Shown: in pieces, positions 1 through 7,875 of the stretch
Position numbering within the stretch: position 1 is the first letter of the stretch
Layout: each line of letters begins with the position of its first letter
Assembly: GCA_963971535.1 (NCBI GenBank)
Contig: CAXASK010002127.1
Span: 62,001 to 126,000, forward strand
Source of the DNA: Notolepis coatsorum
Taxonomy: Eukaryota; Chordata; Actinopteri; Aulopiformes; Paralepididae
Reading direction: 5' to 3'
Length of the DNA: 64,000 nt
Position numbers and translations under genes: made by a program
The notes under the pieces: generated by a model
Database searches by the model: none
Seen by the model: the letters and a program-made list of their open reading frames with translations, nothing else
What the model was told of the DNA's origin: nothing

Positions 1-213
1 GGCATTTTCGAGACAGGACGCCGATTAGGAAAAGCTTACCCACCCCCAGATGGACCCAGGGTAGAAGGCCTGCGTGGATCCGGGCAACGGTGCTCCCGTG
101 GGACCCTAACCCTAACCCTAACCCTAACCCTAACCCTAACCCTAACCCTAACCCTAACCCTAACCCGATACGGTGCCCTGGGAACCCCTTTTGGCCAGGT
201 TAAGAGTGTCTCA
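1..213. repeat. T module (type copy, haplotype T-c, 10 hexamers)
   Basis: Type copy of the only module that carries telomeric DNA: a 103-bp head, (CCCTAA)10 at 104-163, then a 50-bp tail starting cccgatacgg and ending gagtgtctca. Without hexamers the module is 153 bp. Two T haplotypes are common. T-c, seen here, reads gacgcc in the head and gtgccctggg in the tail. T-a reads gaagcc and gtgccccggg. A2 blocks always read gaagcc. The window happens to begin exactly at a module start. Confidence 0.95.
104..163 (+). repeat. Interstitial telomeric tract, (CCCTAA)10
   Basis: Ten perfect hexamers sit between ...gtggga and cccgatacgg. The CCC that follows the last TAA belongs to the flank, because modules without hexamers read gggacccgata at the same place; the tract is therefore a clean whole-hexamer insertion or deletion. 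The other 81 tracts lie at the same offset (base 104 of their T module), in the same orientation and phase. Their coordinates are given in the regional entries. Fewer than ten hexamers is common; the range is 6 to 13. Confidence 0.97.
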
Positions 214-364
214 GGCATTTTCGAGACAGGAAGCCGATTAGGAAAAGCTTACCCACCCCCAGATGGACCCAGGGTAGAAGGCCTGCGTGGATCCGGGCAA
301 CGGTGCTCCCGTGGGACCCGATGCGGAGCCCCGGGACGTCCGGGGACCCAGAGCCTGGTTCTCA
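214..364. repeat. A2 subunit (type copy, 151 bp)
   Basis: The first ~109 bp match the head and tail start of an empty T module, including the HindIII site (AAGCTT) and BamHI site (289-294). It then reads gatgcgg instead of gatacgg and continues into a G+C-rich tail ending gagcctggttctca. That tail is shared with the end of B. No A2 copy in the window carries hexamers, although it has the same gggacccgat flank as T. Eleven CpG sites in 151 bp. Confidence 0.93.
329..345. other. G+C hairpin in the A2 tail
   Basis: The 17 bases CCCCGGGACGTCCGGGG form a perfect 6-bp stem (CCCCGG with CCGGGG) around a GACGT loop. It is present in every A2 copy that I inspected, at offset 115-131 of the subunit. 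It lies just after the position that corresponds to the hexamer site of T. It could extrude as a small cruciform or fold in RNA; no function can be shown from sequence. Confidence 0.7.
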
Positions 365-513
365 GCATTTTCGATGCATGAAGTGATTGAGGGAAAGCGC
401 CCCCACAACGGGATGTACCCGGGGGTAGAAGGCCCGACTGGATCCGAGCAACGGTGCCCCCTTGGGGGCCAGTTGCGGGTAAGTTGTGGGTCTTCAGCAG
501 AGCCTGGTTCTCA
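365..513. repeat. B subunit (type copy, 149 bp)
   Basis: Starts gcattttcgatgcatgaag and has its BamHI site at 440-445. It is a diverged relative of C: both share gaagtgattgagggaaagcg, then differ at scattered positions. It contains the inverted pair gcccccttgggggc, and a sequence matching a good splice donor (GGTAAGT, 478-484). The tail gagcctggttctca matches that of A2. Missing from one unit (33313-33636). The commonest variant, gggccttcag for gggtcttcag, is in the blocks at 11598, 23514, 32633, 36024 and 59446. Confidence 0.93.
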
Positions 514-686
514 GCATTTTCGATGCAGGAAGTGATTGAGGGAAAGCGCCCCCAGAACGAGATGGACCCAGGGTAGAAGGCCCGAGTGGATCCGTGCAAC
601 GGTGCTCCCGTGGGACCCGATACGGTGCCCCGGGGACCCGATACGGTGCTCCCGTGGGAACCGATTAAGAGGCTAAGATTTTCTCA
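514..686. repeat. C subunit (type copy, 173 bp)
   Basis: Starts gcattttcgatgcaggaag, with a BamHI site at 588-593. Its 3' part contains two copies of a ~20-23-bp motif (gatacggtgc then ccc and ggga), the first with a flank gtgggacccgatacggtgcc identical to the hexamer site of T, yet no C copy carries hexamers. The end, ctaagattttctcag, precedes the next T module. Recurrent variants are gtgctacgg (left-part blocks), gccgcc (mostly right part), ggcctgag and gatatggtgc. Missing from five units. Confidence 0.93.
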
Positions 687-2915
687 GGCATTTTCGAGAC
701 AGGAAGCCGATTAGGAAAAGCTTACCCACCCCCAGATGGACCCAGGGTAGAAGGCCTGCGTGGATCCGGGCAACGGTGCTCCCGTGGGACCCTAACCCTA
801 ACCCTAACCCTAACCCTAACCCTAACCCTAACCCTAACCCTAACCCTAACCCGATACGGTGCCCCGGGAACCCCTTTTGGCCAGGTTAAGAGTGTCTCAG
901 GCATTTTCGAGACAGGAAGCCGATTAGGAAAAGCTTACCCACCCCCAGATGGACCCAGGGTAGAAGGCCTGCGTGGATCCGGGCAACGGTGCTCCCGTGG
1001 GACCCGATGCGGAGCCCCGGGACGTCCGGGGACCCAGAGCCTGGTTCTCAGCATTTTCGATGCATGAAGTGATTGAGGGAAAGCGCCCCCACAACGGGAT
1101 GTACCCGGGGGTAGAAGGCCCGACTGGATCCGAGCAACGGTGCCCCCTTGGGGGCCAGTTGCGGGTAAGTTGTGGGTCTTCAGCAGAGCCTGGTTCTCAG
1201 CATTTTCGATGCAGGAAGTGATTGAGGGAAAGCGCCCCCAGAACGAGATGGACCCAGGGTAGAAGGCCCGAGTGGATCCGTGCAACGGTGCTCCCGTGGG
1301 ACCCGATACGGTGCCCCGGGGACCCGATACGGTGCTCCCGTGGGAACCGATTAAGAGGCTAAGATTTTCTCAGGCATTTTCGAGACAGGACGCCGATTAG
1401 GAAAAGCTTACCCACCCCCAGATGGACCCAGGGTAGAAGGCCTGCGTGGATCCGGGCAACGGTGCTCCCGTGGGACCCTAACCCTAACCCTAACCCTAAC
1501 CCTAACCCTAACCCTAACCCTAACCCGATACGGTGCCCTGGGAACCCCTTTTGGCCAGGTTAAGAGTGTCTCAGGCATTTTCGAGACAGGAAGCCGATTA
1601 GGAAAAGCTTACCCACCCCCAGATGGACCCAGGCTAGAAGGCCTGCGTGGATCCGGGCAACGGTGCTCCCGTGGGACCCTAACCCTAACCCTAACCCTAA
1701 CCCTAACCCTAACCCTAACCCTAACCCTAACCCGATACGGTGCCCCGGGAACCCCTTTTGGCCAGGTTAAGAGTGTCTCAGGCATTTTCGAGACAGGAAG
1801 CCGATTAGGAAAAGCTTACCCACCCCCAGATGGACCCAGGGTAGAAGGCCTGCGTGGATCCGGGCAACGGTGCTCCCGTGGGACCCGATGCGGAGCCCCG
1901 GGACGTCCGGGGACCCAGAGCCTGGTTCTCAGCATTTTCGATGCATGAAGTGATTGAGGGAAAGCGCCCCCACAACGGGATGTACCCGGGGGTAGAAGGC
2001 CCGACTGGATCCGAGCAACGGTGCCCCCTTGGGGGCCAGTTGCGGGTAAGTTGTGGGTCTTCAGCAGAGCCTGGTTCTCAGCATTTTCGATGCAGGAAGT
2101 GATTGAGGGAAAGCGCCCCCAGAACGAGATGGACCCAGGGTAGAAGGCCCGAGTGGATCCGTGCAACGGTGCTCCCGTGGGACCCGATACGGTGCCCCGG
2201 GGACCCGATACGGTGCTCCCGTGGGAACCGATTAAGAGGCTAAGATTTTCTCAGGCATTTTCGAGACAGGACGCCGATTAGGAAAAGCTTACCCACCCCC
2301 AGATGGACCCAGGGTAGAAGGCCTGCGTGGATCCGGGCAACGGTGCTCCCGTGGGACCCTAACCCTAACCCTAACCCTAACCCTAACCCTAACCCGATAC
2401 GGTGCCCTGGGAACCCCTTTTGGCCAGGTTAAGAGTGTCTCAGGCATTTTCGAGACAGGAAGCCGATTAGGAAAAGCTTACCCACCCCCAGATGGACCCA
2501 GGGTAGAAGGCCTGCGTGGATCCGGGCAACGGTGCTCCCGTGGGACCCGATGCGGAGCCCCGGGACGTCCGGGGACCCAGAGCCTGGTTCTCAGCATTTT
2601 CGATGCATGAAGTGATTGAGGGAAAGCGCCCCCACAACGGGATGTACCCGGGGGTAGAAGGCCCGACTGGATCCGAGCAACGGTGCCCCCTTGGGGGCCA
2701 GTTGCGGGTAAGTTGTGGGTCTTCAGCAGAGCCTGGTTCTCAGCATTTTCGATGCAGGAAGTGATTGAGGGAAAGCGCCCCCAGAACGAGATGGACCCAG
2801 GGTAGAAGGCCCGAGTGGATCCGTGCTACGGTGCTCCCGTGGGACCCGATACGGTGCCCCGGGGACCCGATACGGTGCTCCCGTGGGAACCGATTAAGAG
2901 GCTAAGATTTTCTCA

Positions 2916-3374
2916 GGCATTTTCGAGACAGGAAGCCGATTAGGAAAAGCTTACCCACCCCCAGATGGACCCAGGGTAGAAGGCCTGCGTGGATCCGGGC
3001 AACGGTGCTCCCGTGGGACCCGATACGGTGCCCCGGGGACCCCTTTTGGCCAGGTTAAGAGTGTCTCAGGCATTTTCGAGACAGGAAGCCGATTAGGAAA
3101 AGCTTACCCACCCCCAGATGGACCCAGGGTAGAAGGCCTGCGTGGATCCGGGCAACGGTGCTCCCGTGGGACCCGATACGGTGCCCCGGGAACCCCTTTT
3201 GGCCAGGTTAAGAGTGTCTCAGGCATTTTCGAGACAGGAAGCCGATTAGGAAAAGCTTACCCACCCCCAGATGGACCCAGGGTAGAAGGCCTGCGTGGAT
3301 CCGGGCAACGGTGCTCCCGTGGGACCCGATACGGTGCCCCGGGAACCCCTTTTGGCCAGGTTAAGAGTGTCTCA
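2916..3374. repeat. Triplet of empty T modules (type copy)
   Basis: Three consecutive 153-bp T modules (2916, 3069, 3222) without any hexamer. The first has gtgccccggggacc, the other two gtgccccgggaacc. Eleven more triplets have the same layout: 5727-6185, 8538-8996, 17907-18365, 26021-26479, 39241-39699, 46545-47003, 48813-49271, 52429-52887, 54697-55155, 58313-58771 and 61947-62405. Six empty modules occur outside triplets: 23160, 32279, 34979, 40374, 43022 and 63080. The constant layout shows that the triplet spreads as a unit. Confidence 0.95.
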
Positions 3375-4060
3375 GGCATTTTCGAGACAGGAAGCCGATT
3401 AGGAAAAGCTTACCCACCCCCAGATGGACCCAGGGTAGAAGGCCTGCGTGGATCCGGGCAACGGTGCTCCCGTGGGACCCGATGCGGAGCCCCGGGACGT
3501 CCGGGGACCCAGAGCCTGGTTCTCAGCATTTTCGATGCATGAAGTGATTGAGGGAAAGCGCCCCCACAACGGGATGTACCCGGGGGTAGAAGGCCCGACT
3601 GGATCCGAGCAACGGTGCCCCCTTGGGGGCCAGTTGCGGGTAAGTTGTGGGTCTTCAGCAGAGCCTGGTTCTCAGCATTTTCGATGCAGGAAGTGATTGA
3701 GGGAAAGCGCCCCCAGAACGAGATGGACCCAGGGTAGAAGGCCCGAGTGGATCCGTGCAACGGTGCTCCCGTGGGACCCGATACGGTGCCCCGGGGACCC
3801 GATACGGTGCTCCCGTGGGAACCGATTAAGAGGCTAAGATTTTCTCAGGCATTTTCGAGACAGGAAGCCGATTAGGAAAAGCTTACCCACCCCCAGATGG
3901 ACCCAGGGTAGAAGGCCTGCGTGGATCCGGGCAACGGTGCTCCCGTGGGACCCTAACCCTAACCCTAACCCTAACCCTAACCCTAACCCTAACCCTAACC
4001 CTAACCCTAACCCGATACGGTGCCCCGGGAACCCCTTTTGGCCAGGTTAAGAGTGTCTCA

Positions 4061-4360
4061 GGCATTTTCGAGACAGGAAGCCGATTAGGAAAAGCTTACC
4101 CACCCCCAGATGGACCCAGGGTAGAAGGCCTGCGTGGATCCGGGCAACGGTGCTCCCGTGGGACCCGATGCGGAGCCCCGGGACGTCCGGGGACCCAGAG
4201 CCTGGTTCTCAGCATTTTCGATGCATGAAGTGATTGAGGGAAAGCGCCCCCACAACGGGATGTACCCGGGGGTAGAAGGCCCGACTGGATCCGAGCAACG
4301 GTGCCCCCTTGGGGGCCAGTTGCGGGTAAGTTGTGGGTCTTCAGCAGAGCCTGGTTCTCA
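4061..4360. repeat. C-less composite block (A2-B only), copy 1
   Basis: A 300-bp block in which B runs directly into a T module: ggttctca is followed by ggcattttcgagac instead of gcattttcgatgcagg. The C subunit (173 bp) is absent without other loss. The junction falls in the gcattttcga head shared by T and C, which is what unequal crossing-over between subunits would give. The T module that follows always carries aggctag and a long tract (13 or 11), so the five C-less blocks probably derive from one event. Confidence 0.93.
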
Positions 4361-5064
4361 GGCATTTTCGAGACAGGAAGCCGATTAGGAAAAGCTTACC
4401 CACCCCCAGATGGACCCAGGCTAGAAGGCCTGCGTGGATCCGGGCAACGGTGCTCCCGTGGGACCCTAACCCTAACCCTAACCCTAACCCTAACCCTAAC
4501 CCTAACCCTAACCCTAACCCTAACCCTAACCCTAACCCTAACCCGATACGGTGCCCCGGGAACCCCTTTTGGCCAGGTTAAGAGTGTCTCAGGCATTTTC
4601 GAGACAGGAAGCCGATTAGGAAAAGCTTACCCACCCCCAGATGGACCCAGGGTAGAAGGCCTGCGTGGATCCGGGCAACGGTGCTCCCGTGGGACCCGAT
4701 GCGGAGCCCCGGGACGTCCGGGGACCCAGAGCCTGGTTCTCAGCATTTTCGATGCATGAAGTGATTGAGGGAAAGCGCCCCCACAACGGGATGTACCCGG
4801 GGGTAGAAGGCCCGACTGGATCCGAGCAACGGTGCCCCCTTGGGGGCCAGTTGCGGGTAAGTTGTGGGTCTTCAGCAGAGCCTGGTTCTCAGCATTTTCG
4901 ATGCAGGAAGTGATTGAGGGAAAGCGCCCCCAGAACGAGATGGACCCAGGGTAGAAGGCCCGAGTGGATCCGTGCAACGGTGCTCCCGTGGGACCCGATA
5001 CGGTGCCCCGGGGACCCGATACGGTGCTCCCGTGGGAACCGATTAAGAGGCTAAGATTTTCTCA

Positions 5065-7875
5065 GGCATTTTCGAGACAGGACGCCGATTAGGAAAAGCT
5101 TACCCACCCCCAGATGGACCCAGGGTAGAAGGCCTGCGTGGATCCGGGCAACGGTGCTCCCGTGGGACCCTAACCCTAACCCTAACCCTAACCCTAACCC
5201 TAACCCGATACGGTGCCCTGGGAACCCCTTTTGGCCAGGTTAAGAGTGTCTCAGGCATTTTCGAGACAGGAAGCCGATTAGGAAAAGCTTACCCACCCCC
5301 AGATGGACCCAGGGTAGAAGGCCTGCGTGGATCCGGGCAACGGTGCTCCCGTGGGACCCGATGCGGAGCCCCGGGACGTCCGGGGACCCAGAGCCTGGTT
5401 CTCAGCATTTTCGATGCATGAAGTGATTGAGGGAAAGCGCCCCCACAACGGGATGTACCCGGGGGTAGAAGGCCCGACTGGATCCGAGCAACGGTGCCCC
5501 CTTGGGGGCCAGTTGCGGGTAAGTTGTGGGTCTTCAGCAGAGCCTGGTTCTCAGCATTTTCGATGCAGGAAGTGATTGAGGGAAAGCGCCCCCAGAACGA
5601 GATGGACCCAGGGTAGAAGGCCCGAGTGGATCCGTGCTACGGTGCTCCCGTGGGACCCGATACGGTGCCCCGGGGACCCGATACGGTGCTCCCGTGGGAA
5701 CCGATTAAGAGGCTAAGATTTTCTCAGGCATTTTCGAGACAGGAAGCCGATTAGGAAAAGCTTACCCACCCCCAGATGGACCCAGGGTAGAAGGCCTGCG
5801 TGGATCCGGGCAACGGTGCTCCCGTGGGACCCGATACGGTGCCCCGGGGACCCCTTTTGGCCAGGTTAAGAGTGTCTCAGGCATTTTCGAGACAGGAAGC
5901 CGATTAGGAAAAGCTTACCCACCCCCAGATGGACCCAGGGTAGAAGGCCTGCGTGGATCCGGGCAACGGTGCTCCCGTGGGACCCGATACGGTGCCCCGG
6001 GAACCCCTTTTGGCCAGGTTAAGAGTGTCTCAGGCATTTTCGAGACAGGAAGCCGATTAGGAAAACCTTACCCACCCCCAGATGGACCCAGGGTAGAAGG
6101 CCTGCGTGGATCCGGGCAACGGTGCTCCCGTGGGACCCGATACGGTGCCCCGGGAACCCCTTTTGGCCAGGTTAAGAGTGTCTCAGGCATTTTCGAGACA
6201 GGAAGCCGATTAGGAAAAGCTTACCCACCCCCAGATGGACCCAGGGTAGAAGGCCTGCGTGGATCCGGGCAACGGTGCTCCCGTGGGACCCGATGCGGAG
6301 CCCCGGGACGTCCGGGGACCCAGAGCCTGGTTCTCAGCATTTTCGATGCATGAAGTGATTGAGGGAAAGCGCCCCCACAACGGGATGTACCCGGGGGTAG
6401 AAGGCCCGACTGGATCCGAGCAACGGTGCCCCCTTGGGGGCCAGTTGCGGGTAAGTTGTGGGTCTTCAGCAGAGCCTGGTTCTCAGCATTTTCGATGCAG
6501 GAAGTGATTGAGGGAAAGCGCCCCCAGAACGAGATGGACCCAGGGTAGAAGGCCCGAGTGGATCCGTGCAACGGTGCTCCCGTGGGACCCGATACGGTGC
6601 CCCGGGGACCCGATACGGTGCTCCCGTGGGAACCGATTAAGAGGCTAAGATTTTCTCAGGCATTTTCGAGACAGGAAGCCGATTAGGAAAAGCTTACCCA
6701 CCCCCAGATGGACCCAGGGTAGAAGGCCTGCGTGGATCCGGGCAACGGTGCTCCCGTGGGACCCTAACCCTAACCCTAACCCTAACCCTAACCCTAACCC
6801 TAACCCTAACCCTAACCCTAACCCGATACGGTGCCCCGGGAACCCCTTTTGGCCAGGTTAAGAGTGTCTCAGGCATTTTCGAGACAGGAAGCCGATTAGG
6901 AAAAGCTTACCCACCCCCAGATGGACCCAGGGTAGAAGGCCTGCGTGGATCCGGGCAACGGTGCTCCCGTGGGACCCGATGCGGAGCCCCGGGACGTCCG
7001 GGGACCCAGAGCCTGGTTCTCAGCATTTTCGATGCATGAAGTGATTGAGGGAAAGCGCCCCCACAACGGGATGTACCCGGGGGTAGAAGGCCCGACTGGA
7101 TCCGAGCAACGGTGCCCCCTTGGGGGCCAGTTGCGGGTAAGTTGTGGGTCTTCAGCAGAGCCTGGTTCTCAGGCATTTTCGAGACAGGAAGCCGATTAGG
7201 AAAAGCTTACCCACCCCCAGATGGACCCAGGCTAGAAGGCCTGCGTGGATCCGGGCAACGGTGCTCCCGTGGGACCCTAACCCTAACCCTAACCCTAACC
7301 CTAACCCTAACCCTAACCCTAACCCTAACCCTAACCCTAACCCTAACCCTAACCCGATACGGTGCCCCGGGAACCCCTTTTGGCCAGGTTAAGAGTGTCT
7401 CAGGCATTTTCGAGACAGGAAGCCGATTAGGAAAAGCTTACCCACCCCCAGATGGACCCAGGGTAGAAGGCCTGCGTGGATCCGGGCAACGGTGCTCCCG
7501 TGGGACCCGATGCGGAGCCCCGGGACGTCCGGGGACCCAGAGCCTGGTTCTCAGCATTTTCGATGCATGAAGTGATTGAGGGAAAGCGCCCCCACAACGG
7601 GATGTACCCGGGGGTAGAAGGCCCGACTGGATCCGAGCAACGGTGCCCCCTTGGGGGCCAGTTGCGGGTAAGTTGTGGGTCTTCAGCAGAGCCTGGTTCT
7701 CAGCATTTTCGATGCAGGAAGTGATTGAGGGAAAGCGCCCCCAGAACGAGATGGACCCAGGGTAGAAGGCCCGAGTGGATCCGTGCAACGGTGCTCCCGT
7801 GGGACCCGATACGGTGCCCCGGGGACCCGATACGGTGCTCCCGTGGGAACCGATTAAGAGGCTAAGATTTTCTCA
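5065..7875. repeat. 2,811-bp higher-order repeat, copy 2
   Basis: Same order and spacing as copy 1: tracts at 5168-5203 (n=6), 6762-6821 (n=10) and 7275-7352 (n=13); three empty T modules at 5727-6185; C-less block 6872-7171. It differs visibly from copy 1 at 6066, where aaaagctt becomes aaaacctt in the third empty T module and the HindIII site is lost. Confidence 0.95.
6872..7171. repeat. C-less composite block, copy 2
   Basis: Same junction as at 4360/4361, here 7171/7172, followed by the n=13 T module 7172-7402. Confidence 0.93.

Larger units (their letters stand above)
1..2253. repeat. Left edge of the array: three composite units
   Basis: Order: T (n=10), block 214-686; T 687-899 (n=10, tract 790-849), block 900-1372; paired T modules 1373-1573 (n=8, tract 1476-1523) and 1574-1780 (n=9, tract 1677-1730), block 1781-2253. 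The second member of the pair carries the aggctag variant in place of agggtag, as do several modules in pairs or next to C-less units. The same pairing of n=8 T-c with n=9 aggctag recurs at 14111-14518 and 21416-21823, which marks these as copies of one ancestral 881-bp unit. Confidence 0.95.
2254..5064. repeat. 2,811-bp higher-order repeat, copy 1
   Basis: Order: T n=6 (tract 2357-2392), block 2443-2915 with the gtgctacgg marker, three empty T modules 2916-3374, block 3375-3847, T n=10 (tract 3951-4010), C-less block 4061-4360, T n=13 with aggctag (tract 4464-4541), block 4592-5064. The periodicity reaches back to 1781. Base 3255 keeps the ancestral G of the HindIII site, unlike copies 2 and 3, so this copy separated first. 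Confidence 0.95.

Noticed and set aside
9-27. CENP-B box in the ttttcgagacaggaagc region
   Set aside because: TTCG and the following A match the minimal motif, but the required CGGG half is absent in T, A2, B and C. A centromeric role is not supported.
104-163. Integrated herpesvirus with telomere-like repeats
   Set aside because: Some herpesviruses carry TTAGGG repeats at genome ends, but no viral gene or other viral sequence is recognisable and the flanks are satellite.
249-599. A 116-codon minus-strand open frame repeated about 80 times, and an 82-codon plus-strand frame (287-535) overlapping it
   Set aside because: They recur because the DNA is tandemly repeated. They run across the A2/B/C junctions, have no recognisable domain and lie on opposite strands of the same bases. 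Variants change residues freely, and the C-less and B-less blocks cut them. This is satellite sequence with few stops.
4301-4759. Frames of 60-152 codons encoding LT, NP or RV dipeptide runs
   Set aside because: The runs are the translation of CCCTAA hexamers in different frames. Their length follows the tract length. No promoter, start context or known protein family supports them.
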